Of a stretch of 64,000 nt of DNA, positions 41,174 through 50,571 are shown piece by piece. Source of the stretch: Bradyrhizobium stylosanthis. GTDB lineage: Bacteria; Pseudomonadota; Alphaproteobacteria; Rhizobiales; Xanthobacteraceae. Made by a program: the position numbers and the translations under genes. The notes below the pieces were generated by a model, which worked only from the letters and a program-made list of their open reading frames with translations, was not told where the DNA came from and ran no database searches. Each line of letters begins with the position of its first letter. Positions within the stretch are counted from its first letter, which is position 1. The stretch is taken from the NCBI RefSeq assembly GCF_001641335.1, contig NZ_LVEM01000003.1, positions 160,043 through 224,042 on the forward strand, written 5' to 3'.

Positions 41174-42207
41174 GGCGCGTTCCTCGGCTCGACCTGCGCC
41201 TCGATATGGAAGCGCTCGCCGGGATCGGTGGGGCTGCGCGTCGTCGGGGCATAGAAGGTCGCGCGGGTGAAATGCTGGGACTGCTCGATCAGCGGGATCA
41301 GCGAGGGCGCATCGCGGGTGATGCCGCCGATCTGGATCTTGTTGCCGGCAAGATGCAGCTCGGTGACATAGGTGTGGTCGGGCAGCACCCGGCTCAGCGA
41401 TTCCAGCACGATCACGCTCGCGGCGGTCTCGTATTTGCGCCGCTCGAGCAGCGCGAGCGGCGAGCGCTCGCCGCCGTCGCTGCCGCGGAGCGCGGCACGG
41501 CGCTGGGTGATCTGCCGTTCGAGCTCGCTCTGCTGCGTGCTGAGGCTGTCGGCGAGGTAACCCGCCGCGACAGACGCGGTCACCGCGGTGACCGCAGCAA
41601 GGGCCAGCACCGCCTGCAGCGTCCGGCTCAACCGCACCGGGTCGATCGCGCCGCGCGATCTCTGCTCGAACACCCTGATGCGGCGGCCCTCGGCCGCCTC
41701 CGTCACGATCGCGATCGCCGAGGGATGGAAGGCGGACACCGCCTCGACATAACCGAGTGCCAGCTTGCGCGGTGCCGCGGCGATCTCCGTGGTGATGCTC
41801 TCGCTGCCATGCGCCACGGGCGGACTGCACCCGAACACCGCGTCCGCGGCGCTCCACGGCGTCAGCCGGTCGATCTGCGCCCGCACGATGCCCTCGAGGA
41901 AATCGGCCGCACGGGCCGGCAGCTCCAGGGGGCGGAACAGGAAGCGCGTCGGCTGCAGCACGATCTCGACGCGGCTGCCCCGGACGATCTGGGCGAGATT
42001 GGCGCCGACGAACTTGCCGTCCTCGAAGCCGAGCTCCTTCGGCAAATTGTCGGTCTTGGCGGCCTCCAGCGCGAACGCGCCGCTCGTGGTCTCGACCAGC
42101 CGCACCACGCGCGGCGCCACCACCCGTTCCAGGGCGGTAACGATCGTGCCGGCGACGGTGCCGGTCCAGGCGTCGAGAATGCCGCGAAGGGAATCGAGCG
42201 AACTCAT
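41170..42207 (-). CDS. gspL: Type II secretion system protein GspL (PilN-like)
   Basis: A 345-residue protein from ATG 42207, which directly follows the gspK stop. An N-terminal cytoplasmic actin-like region includes VEIVLQPTRFLFRPLELPARA. One membrane segment near residue 220 (AVLALAAVTAVTASVAAGYLA) is followed by a coiled stretch and a PilN-like periplasmic domain (LESLSRVLPDHTYVTELHLAG). GspL couples the ATPase GspE to the platform. Upstream in-frame codons exist but would lie inside gspK. Confidence 0.78.
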   Translation of the reverse strand: MSSLDSLRGILDAWTGTVAGTIVTALERVVAPRVVRLVETTSGAFALEAAKTDNLPKELGFEDGKFVGANLAQIVRGSRVEIVLQPTRFLFRPLELPARAADFLEGIVRAQIDRLTPWSAADAVFGCSPPVAHGSESITTEIAAAPRKLALGYVEAVSAFHPSAIAIVTEAAEGRRIRVFEQRSRGAIDPVRLSRTLQAVLALAAVTAVTASVAAGYLADSLSTQQSELERQITQRRAALRGSDGGERSPLALLERRKYETAASVIVLESLSRVLPDHTYVTELHLAGNKIQIGGITRDAPSLIPLIEQSQHFTRATFYAPTTRSPTDPGERFHIEAQVEPRNAP

Positions 42208-42208
42208 C

Positions 42209-43123
42209 TCACAAAGGCTTTCCGGCGGAGCCGTCATAGGCGTTGTGCCACGACAATACACGATACGGCTCATCGCCGCTGTCGAGAAGCAGGATCACGA
42301 TCTCGGCCGAGCTGCGCCGATGCGAGGGCGCCTCGACGGCGACCGTCATCCGGTACGCGCGCGAGCCCTCGACCGTCGCATTGGCGCCTCCGGCGAGCCC
42401 CACCAGCGAACGCGGGTCGATCCTGGGATCGGCGCGATCGCGCAGCACCTGCTGCAGCGTTTCCGGGGTCATGCCCGGCAGCGCCGCCACCACCTGCGGC
42501 GCGGCGTCGAGCACGTTCACCGTTCGCATATTGCTGAACACCGTGACGAAGGGCAGCACGCGCTCGACCACGGCGGCCGGGATGCCGCGCACCAGCCACA
42601 GCTCGTCGCTGTGCGGAAACGGCGCGTGACGCGGCAGATACGACGCCCCGAGCGTGCGGTAGAAAGCATCTTCGGGATTGTCCTGTCCGGCTTCCGTAGA
42701 GGTGCGCCAGGCGAGGATCCTGTCGGCATAGACGGGCGCATCCGTCGCGGAGACGCCGAGCGCCGTCATCAGCCCTGCGAGCAACGGCTTCGGCGCCATG
42801 TTCAGATCGATGCGCGCCGCCTCCGAGCGGAACGTCACGCTGACCCGGCCGGCCCCGACGCGGGCATTGAAGGTGCCGCTGGTCGGGCGCACGGCTTCGT
42901 TCTGTACCGTCAGCCGGTAGGCGGCGAGCTCGAGCCCGGCGTTCACCAGCGCATCGGCCTGCAACCGGTCCGCGTTGACGGCGACCGTGACCGCTGTGTT
43001 GGTGACATAGGTCAGGTAGATCAGCGCGAGCGCAGCCAGCGACGCCAGCATCCAGAGCACCGCGACGACGATGAAGCCGCGGCTGTCGCCAAGCCTTGCC
43101 CGCTCCTGCCCTGCGCCCTTCAC
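42209..43123 (-). CDS. gspK: Type II secretion minor pseudopilin GspK
   Basis: A 304-residue protein starting at GTG 43123 as a GTGA overlap with gspJ. The prepilin cleavage site is after Gly16 (DSRG, then FIVVAVLWMLAS). The mature protein has Ala rather than Glu at position 5, the known hallmark of GspK. The length and a large globular domain (LNMAPKPLLAGLM, ELWLVRGIPAAVVERVLPF) fit the family. GspK caps the pseudopilus tip with GspI and GspJ. Confidence 0.85.
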   Translation of the reverse strand: MKGAGQERARLGDSRGFIVVAVLWMLASLAALALIYLTYVTNTAVTVAVNADRLQADALVNAGLELAAYRLTVQNEAVRPTSGTFNARVGAGRVSVTFRSEAARIDLNMAPKPLLAGLMTALGVSATDAPVYADRILAWRTSTEAGQDNPEDAFYRTLGASYLPRHAPFPHSDELWLVRGIPAAVVERVLPFVTVFSNMRTVNVLDAAPQVVAALPGMTPETLQQVLRDRADPRIDPRSLVGLAGGANATVEGSRAYRMTVAVEAPSHRRSSAEIVILLLDSGDEPYRVLSWHNAYDGSAGKPL

Positions 43124-43839
43124 AGCTGCTGCTCCTGCTTCTCGGGCTGCTGCGACCGCGTGCCTGCGGTCACGCAGGTCGCCGGGTTCTTGGCCCGCGC
43201 GCATTCGGCCGGAGCCGTGATGTGCGGGATCACCGCGCCCGAGACCGCCAGCACCTGGCCGGTGGTGCTGTTGCGCACGGTGACGCGGATGCGCTCCGGC
43301 AATTGCGTCTGGCCGCGCCAGGTCGGCTGCCACTGACCGTCAGGCCCGGCATAGGTGAAACTGACGCGGAACGGCGCGCGGACCAGCACGACCTGGTCGA
43401 GGAAGCGGACCTGCCCGTCCGCCGGCATCGGCTGGAAGGTGGCGCGCTCGCGCACCAGCGCCAGCCCCTGCGCATCGGCCTTCTCGATGAAGCGGATGAT
43501 TTCGAGCCCGGGACGCGCGCTGGGACCGAGCGCGGTGCGCAGGAACGTCACCGACAATTCGGCACCGTCGAACAGCGGCCCCTTGGCGTCGCCGTTGACG
43601 GTGATCTGCTCGGCGACCGAGAGATCGGCGACGATACGGTCGAGCCCGGTTGCGAGCCGCTCGGCCCGCTGCACCCGCGCGATGCCGCGATTCCAGTTCG
43701 GCAGCCATTGCGCCGTCACCGTCGCCAGCGCCGCCAGGATGACCGTCATCAGCAGCGTCGCCAGCAACACTTCGAGCAGGGTGAAGCCCGCCTCGTCGGC
43801 CAGTGCGCGGCGCAGGCGTTTCATCGCGAGGTTCTTCAC
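43120..43839 (-). CDS. gspJ: Type II secretion minor pseudopilin GspJ
   Basis: A 239-residue pseudopilin. Cleavage is after Gly18 (ADEAG, then FTLLEVLLATLLM), with Glu5 retained. It starts with GTG 43839 in a GTGA overlap with gspI; ATG 43824 is the alternative. The body matches GspJ in length and in LATGLDRIVADLSVAEQI and FRVSFTYAGPDGQW. The C-terminal tail has two Cys (ECARAKNPATCV) that could pair. Confidence 0.85.
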   Translation of the reverse strand: MKNLAMKRLRRALADEAGFTLLEVLLATLLMTVILAALATVTAQWLPNWNRGIARVQRAERLATGLDRIVADLSVAEQITVNGDAKGPLFDGAELSVTFLRTALGPSARPGLEIIRFIEKADAQGLALVRERATFQPMPADGQVRFLDQVVLVRAPFRVSFTYAGPDGQWQPTWRGQTQLPERIRVTVRNSTTGQVLAVSGAVIPHITAPAECARAKNPATCVTAGTRSQQPEKQEQQL

Positions 43840-44231
43840 TGCGAAGCCCTCGGCACCAGCTTCACCGTCGTGATCTGGATCGCAGCGCCGTCGGCGCGCT
43901 GCAGCCGCAGATTGACGGCCATCGGCACGAAGCGATCGGTTGCGGGATCTCCGCCCGCCACGTTCATCGGCGCGACGTCGAGGCGCCAGCGGCTGCCGGC
44001 GAGTTCGCCGCTGCGCCGGCCGGGCTTCAGCAGACCCCGTGCCGGCAGGTCCGCGAGCAGGGTCTCGGCGGTGCCGGCGAGCGCCATATGCTGGTCGATC
44101 GCGCGCGTACCCCGGGTCGTGGTGGCGATGACAGAGCCGATCGTCCCGAGCACGACAGCGATGATCGCGAGCGCGACCAGCGCCTCGATCAGCGTGAAGC
44201 CGGCGGCATCAGAGCAGCTTCTGCGGGACAA
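43836..44231 (-). CDS. gspI: Type II secretion minor pseudopilin GspI
   Basis: A 131-residue pseudopilin with a short leader cleaved after Gly11 (SCSDAAG, then FTLIEALVALAII) and Glu5 present. The only start that gives a full leader is TTG 44231, inside the gspH end. GspI nucleates the GspI-J-K tip. Its small size and place between gspH and gspJ support the name. Confidence 0.82.
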   Translation of the reverse strand: MSRRSCSDAAGFTLIEALVALAIIAVVLGTIGSVIATTTRGTRAIDQHMALAGTAETLLADLPARGLLKPGRRSGELAGSRWRLDVAPMNVAGGDPATDRFVPMAVNLRLQRADGAAIQITTVKLVPRASQ

Positions 44232-44703
44232 TCTCGACGCCTCCGGTCAGCCAGTTGACGCGCACTTCATAGCCCATGCCGGGCCGCGCCAGCGCGATGG
44301 TTCCACCGCACGACATGCCCGACGGAAAGAAGTCGATGGACCGTCCCGCCGCGCGATCGGCGCAGCGCGAGGCCAGCATCGCCTGCACCACCACGTCGCG
44401 CGGCAGGCGGATGGTCTGCCCCGTGACGCCGGAACGGATCGATCGCCCCTCCGCATCCACCTGCGTCGTCACCCGCACCTGGCGGCGCAGCGCCGCATTG
44501 CGGTCCGCCTTCAGCAGCGCGGCGGTCTCAACCGCGTAGCTTTCCAGCTTCGCCCGCGTCGTCGTGCGCGGGATCGCGGGCAGGATGATCGCCGCAAGCA
44601 TGCCGATGATCGCGAGCACGCACAGGATCTCGATCAGCGCGAAGCCGCGCGTATCGCGGATGCCCTCAGCGCGCGCCGCTGACAATGTCGGCTGCCGTTC
44701 CAC
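44209..44703 (-). CDS. gspH: Type II secretion minor pseudopilin GspH
   Basis: A 164-residue pseudopilin beginning at GTG 44703, within the gspG end. Leader cleavage is after Gly20 (RDTRG, then FALIEILCVLAIIGMLAAI), with Glu5. The C-terminal half has the GspH/FimT beta domain (VRVTTQVDAEGRSIRSG, IDFFPSGMSCGGTIAL). GspH links the main pseudopilus to the tip complex. Confidence 0.84.
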   Translation of the reverse strand: MERQPTLSAARAEGIRDTRGFALIEILCVLAIIGMLAAIILPAIPRTTTRAKLESYAVETAALLKADRNAALRRQVRVTTQVDAEGRSIRSGVTGQTIRLPRDVVVQAMLASRCADRAAGRSIDFFPSGMSCGGTIALARPGMGYEVRVNWLTGGVEIVPQKLL

Positions 44704-45121
44704 TGCCGCCTTCCTGACCGTCCGATCCGAGCGAAATGATCTCGTAGGGCGCGCTCGCGCCCGGCGAACGATAGACGTAGATGTGGCCCCACGGATCGTT
44801 CGGCACCACGCCGCCGCGCAGATAGGGCCCGTTCCAGCCGGATTGATTGGTGTTGCGGGTGAGCGCGTTGAGGCCTTCGTTCGAGGTCGGGTAGCGCCCG
44901 AGATCGAGATAATACAGATCGAGCGCGCTGGAGAAGCTCTCGATCTGGATCTTCGCCGCCTTGGCCTTGGACTCGCTGAGATAGTTCAGCACCCGCGGAC
45001 CGACCAGCGCCATGATCATCCCGATGATGGTGATGACGACCAGCATCTCGACAAGGGTGAAGCCCGCCTCCCCGCGGCCGTCTCGCCGGCGGCTGCGCCG
45101 TGCGGATCGATGTTTGGTCAC
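44666..45121 (-). CDS. gspG: Type II secretion major pseudopilin GspG
   Basis: A 151-residue protein with an unusually basic 20-residue leader (MTKHRSARRSRRRDGRGEAG) before FTLVEMLVVITIIGM. It has the GspG signatures LDLYYLDLGRYPTSNEGL, WNGPYLRGGVVPNDPWG and Ca-site-like ISLGSDGQEGGSG. The start is GTG 45121. It is the main fibre subunit, processed by the peptidase encoded at 50572. Confidence 0.92.
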   Translation of the reverse strand: MTKHRSARRSRRRDGRGEAGFTLVEMLVVITIIGMIMALVGPRVLNYLSESKAKAAKIQIESFSSALDLYYLDLGRYPTSNEGLNALTRNTNQSGWNGPYLRGGVVPNDPWGHIYVYRSPGASAPYEIISLGSDGQEGGSGTAADIVSGAR

Positions 45122-45144
45122 TTCAAGCTTCTCCCGTTCCCTGC

Positions 45145-46356
45145 CTATCCGACAATCTGGCTCACCGACATCAGCGCCGTCATCACCGACGTGATCAGGC
45201 CGCCGACGACCAGCGAGATCGCGATGATCGCCGCCGGTCCCGCAATGCCGACGGCGCGGTCCAGCATGCGCTGCAACTTGGCTTCGTAGAATTCGGCGAC
45301 GCGCCCCGACAGCATCGGCAATTGCCCGGTCTCGTCGCCGAGGCGGAGCATGCGCACGGCCATGGCCGGCAGCGCTTCCGTCTCGGCCAGCGCGTCGGAA
45401 AGTTTCGAGCCGTGGCGGACGCGGTCGGCAGCTTCGCTCCAGACCGTGGACGGACCGGTCGTCGCCATCATGTCGGTCAGGATGCGCAGCGTGGTGGTGA
45501 GATTGACGCCGCTGCCGAGCAGCAGGCCGAGATTGCGGCAGAACAGCGCCGTCCGGTACGCGTTCATCAGGTTGCGGATCGCCGGCAGGCGCGTGATCGC
45601 ATTGGTGAGGCCGTGACGGACACGCTCGCGCCGCAGCAGGAGCCAGGCGGCTGCGATGGTACCGGCGAGTCCGGCCAGCACCGCGTCCGAATTGCTGCGC
45701 AGGACGGTGGAGATATTGAGGAAGACTCCGACGACCGGATCGACCTTGGCGCCGAAATCCTGCAGCACGGATGCGAACTGCGGAAGCACGAAGGTGAGGA
45801 AGAACAGCAGCACGCAGCCGGCTGCGCCGAGCACGAAGATGGGGTAGCGGATCGCGTCCGACAGCCGGCGCCTCAGCGCCTCGCTGCGCGCGCGTTCGCC
45901 GGCCAGAACCTCCAGCACCTGATCGAGCGAGCCCGAGGCCTCGCCGACACGCACCAGCGCGATATACATCGGCGGAAACAGCCCCTCGTGCCGCGCCAAC
46001 GCCTCGGCGAAGCTTTCGCCCGAGACGACGCGCGAACGGATGTCGGCAACGATCGGACGCAACCGGCCGAAATCGGGATCGGCCGCGAGCAGCTCCAATC
46101 CGTCGTTGATGCGGGCGCCGGCGCGGAGCAGCAGGGCGAGGTCGCGGGTGAAGATGGTGACGTCTTCCGGCTTCGGCCGGTTGAAGAGGCCGCTCACACG
46201 GCCGGCCGCGCCGCCCTCTTCCGGTGTGACGTTGTCGACGAGGACGAGGCCGAGCCGCTCGATCCGCTGCGCGACATCGCCGGGCGCAGGCGCGGCGATG
46301 GCGCCGGAGACCAGTTCACCGTTGGCGTTGAGCGCGCGGTAACGATAGTTCGGCAT
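45145..46356 (-). CDS. gspF: Type II secretion inner-membrane platform protein GspF
   Basis: A 403-residue protein from ATG 46356 (MPNYRYRALNANGELVSG), 5 bases after the gspE stop. It has the two T2SSF helical domains (FTRDLALLLRAGARINDGLE and FCRNLGLLLGSGVNLTTTL) and three membrane segments (IFVLGAAGCVLLFFLTFVLP, a middle one, and IAISLVVGGLITSVMTALM). GspF is the polytopic centre of the platform. The upstream in-frame extension overlaps gspE and was not used. Confidence 0.92.
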   Translation of the reverse strand: MPNYRYRALNANGELVSGAIAAPAPGDVAQRIERLGLVLVDNVTPEEGGAAGRVSGLFNRPKPEDVTIFTRDLALLLRAGARINDGLELLAADPDFGRLRPIVADIRSRVVSGESFAEALARHEGLFPPMYIALVRVGEASGSLDQVLEVLAGERARSEALRRRLSDAIRYPIFVLGAAGCVLLFFLTFVLPQFASVLQDFGAKVDPVVGVFLNISTVLRSNSDAVLAGLAGTIAAAWLLLRRERVRHGLTNAITRLPAIRNLMNAYRTALFCRNLGLLLGSGVNLTTTLRILTDMMATTGPSTVWSEAADRVRHGSKLSDALAETEALPAMAVRMLRLGDETGQLPMLSGRVAEFYEAKLQRMLDRAVGIAGPAAIIAISLVVGGLITSVMTALMSVSQIVG

Positions 46357-46361
46357 GGGCG

Positions 46362-48050
46362 TCAGCGCACCGTCGTGACGCGGAAGACCTCGGGCACGGT
46401 GGTGAGCCCGGCCCGGCATTTGGCGACCGCGTCCTCCAGCATCGTCGTCATGCCGCCGCGCATCGCGGCGGCGTCGATCGAATGGGAATCGGTTTGCGGT
46501 CCGACCAGCGAGCGCACCTCGTCGGACATTTCGAGGATCTCGAACACGCCGTTGCGGCCGCGATAACCGGTGCCGCCGCAGCGTTCGCAGCCGCCGGCTT
46601 CGTGGATGACCTCGCCGGCCTTGAAGCCGATGACGGCGAAGCGCGGGTCCTTGGCGATGTCGGCCTCGGTCAGCGCATGCGGCACCTTGCAGCGATCGCA
46701 GAGCACGCGCACCAGGCGCTGCGCCACTACGGCACGCAGCGTGGACTTAAGAAGGAAGCCCTCGATGCCGAGATCGATCAGGCGCGGCACGGCCGCCGCC
46801 GCCGTTTCGGTGTGCAGCGTCGTCAGCACGAGATGGCCGGTCAGCGCGGCGTGAATCGCAATATGGGCGGTCTCGGCGTCGCGGACTTCGCCGACCATGA
46901 TCACGTCGGGGTCCTGACGCACGAAGGCGCGCATGGCCGTGGCGAAGGTCAACCCGATCGACGGCTTGACCTGGGACTGGTTGATGCCGGGAATTTCGTA
47001 TTCGACGGGATCCTCGATGGTGAGGATCTTTCGCGTCGGCTCGTTCAGGATCGACAGCATGGTCGCGAGCGTCGTGGTCTTGCCGCTGCCGGTCGGACCC
47101 GTCACGACGATCATGCCGTGCGGCATGGCGAGCAGCCGCGTCATCACGCTCTCGTCACGCGCGGCGAGGCCCAGCCTGCTCATCTCCAGGAGGCCGCGGT
47201 CGCGCGGCAGAAGACGGATGACGGCGCTCTCGCCGTGCTGCGTCGGCATGGTGGCGACGCGGACGTCGATCTCGCTGCGGCCGACGCGCACGCGCGCGGC
47301 ACCGTCCTGTGGCAGGCGGCGTTCGGCAATGTTGAGGCTGGCGAGAATCTTAATGCGCGAGATCAGCGCCTGCGGCGGGATGCCGTGCGGCGACGGCAAC
47401 GCACGTAGCAGGCCGTCGACACGCATGCGCACCGCAAGTCCGGCGCGGAACGGTTCGACATGGATGTCACTCGCGCGCAAGTCCACCGCGCGCTCCAGGA
47501 GATCGTTGAGCGCACGCACCACCGGCGCACCGCTGGCGAGATCGCGCAGGCTTTCGATATCGTCGTCGGACTGCTGCGCGACGCTCCTGCCGCTTCGATC
47601 GGCATGTGCGTCGTCGGCCTCAGCCCGTTGATCGAGCACCGTCGTAATGTCCTCATATGACGCTACGACGACATCGACCGACGTTCCGAACACGATTTCG
47701 GCGGCGCGGATGGCAGCGGTGTCGGAGGGGTCGGCGACCGCCAACCGAAACACGTCATTGGTCGAACTGAAGGGAAAGATGGTGGATTCACGCAGAAAAC
47801 GGCGCGAAAAGCCGTCCAGACGGGGCGTGGCCGCGAGCAGTTGCGGAAGGCTCAGCCGTGGCAGCGCAAAATAATCGGAGACTTCATCGGCGAATTCGGC
47901 CGCGGAGAGATCGGTCGCCTCCCACAATTCGCGCAAGGGACGCGTGAGCGCGGGATTGGCCGACTTGTCGACATGGGCGTGTGCCCGCGGCGGCAGTGAA
48001 TATTTGTCCAGGAGGTGCTGCCGGAAGCTATCTGCGGAACGGTCGCGCAT
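46362..48050 (-). CDS. gspE: Type II secretion ATPase GspE
   Basis: A 562-residue ATPase from ATG 48050; a GTG three codons upstream has a better-placed AGGT site and is possible. An N-terminal N1E-like domain precedes the core. Walker A (GPTGSGKTTT, about 318-327), Asp box (TIEDPVEYEIPG), Walker B region (QDPDVIMVGEVRDAET) and His box (TTLHTETAAAAV) are intact. Two CxxC pairs (CDRC about 451-454, CERC about 488-491) form the zinc-binding element typical of GspE. It drives pseudopilus assembly from the cytoplasm. Confidence 0.92.
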   Translation of the reverse strand: MRDRSADSFRQHLLDKYSLPPRAHAHVDKSANPALTRPLRELWEATDLSAAEFADEVSDYFALPRLSLPQLLAATPRLDGFSRRFLRESTIFPFSSTNDVFRLAVADPSDTAAIRAAEIVFGTSVDVVVASYEDITTVLDQRAEADDAHADRSGRSVAQQSDDDIESLRDLASGAPVVRALNDLLERAVDLRASDIHVEPFRAGLAVRMRVDGLLRALPSPHGIPPQALISRIKILASLNIAERRLPQDGAARVRVGRSEIDVRVATMPTQHGESAVIRLLPRDRGLLEMSRLGLAARDESVMTRLLAMPHGMIVVTGPTGSGKTTTLATMLSILNEPTRKILTIEDPVEYEIPGINQSQVKPSIGLTFATAMRAFVRQDPDVIMVGEVRDAETAHIAIHAALTGHLVLTTLHTETAAAAVPRLIDLGIEGFLLKSTLRAVVAQRLVRVLCDRCKVPHALTEADIAKDPRFAVIGFKAGEVIHEAGGCERCGGTGYRGRNGVFEILEMSDEVRSLVGPQTDSHSIDAAAMRGGMTTMLEDAVAKCRAGLTTVPEVFRVTTVR

Positions 48051-48119
48051 CGCATTCACAGCGTTGACCTTGTTACCTGAATGCAACAACTTCGGCGGGT
48101 CATGGGCGACCCTTTGCCC

Positions 48120-48147
48120 TTGACTTATTTCTTAGCAAAAACATAAT
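48120..48147 (+). promoter_or_regulatory. Sigma70-type promoter for gspD
   Basis: TTGACT at 48120-48125 and CATAAT at 48142-48147, each five of six to consensus, are 16 bases apart. They sit in an AT-rich patch between the divergent gspE and gspD genes, about 42 bases before the gspD start. The best promoter-like element seen in the window. Confidence 0.6.
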
Positions 48148-48188
48148 CGTGGCGCAAACAATTGCGCGTCCGAACCGAGGGGGATCGG

Positions 48189-50567
48189 ATGCAATTTCCC
48201 ATCACTCCTAGCGTTGGCAGGCGTATTTTGTTCGAGGTGGTCCAGCCGCTTTTGCGACTCCGCTCAGCGTTGCCTGGAACGCTCGTCCTGTTGTCATCCG
48301 CCTTCCTGCTCGGTGCCTGCATCGTCACCGCCGACCAGTCGATCGAGGCCGATCCAAAGGATCCTCGCGCCCAGGACATCGCTGACAAGATCCGCTCGCT
48401 CGACCTGCAGCCGCGGCAACCTGCGGATGCGGGCGCTGGCGGCATAGCCCAGTCGAAGTCGTCCAAGCCCGCGATCTATCTCAGCGATGGTGCATCGCCG
48501 CAAGGCGGCGCACTGGCCGAGCGCGACGATGGCGGCGGCAGCGGCTACGACCTCAACTTCGAGAATGCGCCTGTCGCGTCCGTCGCAAAGGTCATCCTTG
48601 GTGACGTATTGAATGTCGGCTACACGATCGACCCGCGCGTGCAGGGCACCGTGACGCTGGCCTCGGTGCGGCCCGTGCCCAAGGCCGACGCGCTTTACGT
48701 GCTGGAGAACGCGCTGCGCATGTCCGGTGTCGCGCTGGTCCGTGACCGCAGCGGCTATCGCCTGCTGCCGGCGCCGGAAGCCGGCCCCGGCGGGGTCGAT
48801 CGTTCTGTGAATGCGGCGGCCGGGCAGGGCATCACGGTGGTGCCGCTGCGCTATGTCTCGTCGCAGAACATCTTCAAGCTGCTCGACGCCTTCGGCGTGA
48901 AGGCCTCGACCATGCGTGTCGACAACGCCCGCAACACTCTGATCGTCAGCGGCAGTGGTAGCGACCGTGCGACCGCGGTCGACACCATCCTCTCCTTCGA
49001 CGCGGACTGGATGCGCGGACAATCGGTCGGCATCTTCCCGGTGCGCAATTCCTCGCCGGAGCCCGTCATCACCGAGATCGAGAAGATCATGGATTCCGGT
49101 GAAGGCGGCATGAGCCAGAACGTGATCAAGTTCCAGCCGATCGCGCGGATGAACTCGATCCTGGTGGTGAGCCAGAAGCCGGAATATCTCAAGCGTGCGC
49201 AGACCTGGATCGCGCGGCTCGATCGCTCCGACACCGAAGGGGTGAACCTGAAGGCCTATCCGCTGCGCTACGGCAATTCCAAGCTGATCGTCGCGCTGCT
49301 GAACGACATGCTGCTCAACCAGGGCTCGGCGAGCAGCTCGACGCTCGACAGCGCGTCGACCCAGATCTCGCCCGGCGCCGGCATGTCGACGACGACCTCC
49401 ACCAATCCCGTGGCATCGCTGAGCGCACTGCCGACCGCCGCCGCGGGCGCGGCAACGCCCATCACCGCACCTGCGGGATCATCGCTCAGCGCCCGTCCCG
49501 CTCCGGCCGCCTCGGCGACCCCGGCGCAGGACAATGCGCTCGGTGGTCCCTCGGGCGGCGCGAAGCCCGGTCTCAACAGCATTCTCCAGAACGTGCGGAT
49601 CACCGCCGACGTCACCAACAACGCCGTGCTCGTCTACGCCAACCAGGAGGCGCAGCGCATCGTCGAGCAGACCATACGCCAGATCGACCGGCCGCAGCGC
49701 CAGATCGCGATCGAGGCGACGATCGCCGAGGTGACGCTGAACGACCAGCTGAATTACGGCGTGCAGTTCTTCCTCGCGAGCAAGAAGGGCTCGATCTCCA
49801 ACACCGTTTCGGGCATCAGCAACAGCGCCACGATCGGCAGCAACACCGAGGCAGCCAGCAACGCGGTCAATGCCGCCGCCGGCGCCCTGCTCGGCCGCGC
49901 GCTGCCGGGCTTCAACTTCCTGATCGGCGCCGAGAACTCGCCGCGCGTCGTGCTCGACGCCCTGCACGGCATCACCAACGTCAAGGTGCTGTCGAACCCG
50001 TCGCTGGTGGTGCTGGATAACCAGCCCGCGACCTTGCAGGTCGGCGACCAGGTGCCGTTCTCGACGGGCACTGCGACCGTGCTGACCGCCAACAACACCG
50101 TGGTCAACACCATCGACTACAAGAACACCGGCATCATCCTGCGCGTGCTGCCGCGCGCCAACGCCAACGGCAACGTCGTGCTCGACATCGAGCAGGAGAT
50201 CTCGAGCGTCGCCGCCGGCAGCGCCAACTCGCTGACGCCGACGATCTCGCAGCGCCGGGTCAAGAGCTCGATCGCCGTGACGAGCGGACAGACCGTGCTG
50301 CTCGCCGGCCTGATCAGCGAGACCGAGAACAGGCAGCGCCAGGGCCTGCCGATCCTGGATTCCATCCCCGGCGTGGGCGATGCCTTCTCGCATCAGACCA
50401 ATGCGCGCAGCCGCACCGAGCTGATCCTGTTCATCCGTCCGACCGTGATCAAGGACGGCGTCGATGCGCACGTCATCGCCGAGGAGATGCGCAGCAAGAT
50501 GAACGGCCGCCTGGTCGGGACCAGCAATCCCGTGGTCACCGTGTCCCCGCCCGGGGCGGTACGCTGA
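48189..50567 (+). CDS. gspD: Type II secretion secretin GspD, lipoprotein form
   Basis: A 792-residue secretin from ATG 48189 with GAGG about 8 bases upstream. The signal peptide ends in a lipobox (LSSAFLLGAC), making Cys44 the likely lipidated residue. N-domains follow: N0 (YDLNFENAPVASVAKVILGDVL), then repeats containing VVPLRYVSSQNIFKLLDAFGV and LKAYPLRYGNSKLIVALLND, with a long Ser/Ala/Thr-rich insert near residues 375-455. The pore domain has QIAIEATIAEVTLNDQLNYG, VKVLSNPSLVVLDNQPA and GLPILDSIPGVGDAFSHQ. It forms the outer-membrane channel. The prepilin peptidase gene follows after 4 bases. Confidence 0.93.
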   Translation: MQFPITPSVGRRILFEVVQPLLRLRSALPGTLVLLSSAFLLGACIVTADQSIEADPKDPRAQDIADKIRSLDLQPRQPADAGAGGIAQSKSSKPAIYLSDGASPQGGALAERDDGGGSGYDLNFENAPVASVAKVILGDVLNVGYTIDPRVQGTVTLASVRPVPKADALYVLENALRMSGVALVRDRSGYRLLPAPEAGPGGVDRSVNAAAGQGITVVPLRYVSSQNIFKLLDAFGVKASTMRVDNARNTLIVSGSGSDRATAVDTILSFDADWMRGQSVGIFPVRNSSPEPVITEIEKIMDSGEGGMSQNVIKFQPIARMNSILVVSQKPEYLKRAQTWIARLDRSDTEGVNLKAYPLRYGNSKLIVALLNDMLLNQGSASSSTLDSASTQISPGAGMSTTTSTNPVASLSALPTAAAGAATPITAPAGSSLSARPAPAASATPAQDNALGGPSGGAKPGLNSILQNVRITADVTNNAVLVYANQEAQRIVEQTIRQIDRPQRQIAIEATIAEVTLNDQLNYGVQFFLASKKGSISNTVSGISNSATIGSNTEAASNAVNAAAGALLGRALPGFNFLIGAENSPRVVLDALHGITNVKVLSNPSLVVLDNQPATLQVGDQVPFSTGTATVLTANNTVVNTIDYKNTGIILRVLPRANANGNVVLDIEQEISSVAAGSANSLTPTISQRRVKSSIAVTSGQTVLLAGLISETENRQRQGLPILDSIPGVGDAFSHQTNARSRTELILFIRPTVIKDGVDAHVIAEEMRSKMNGRLVGTSNPVVTVSPPGAVR

Positions 50568-50571
50568 CCGC

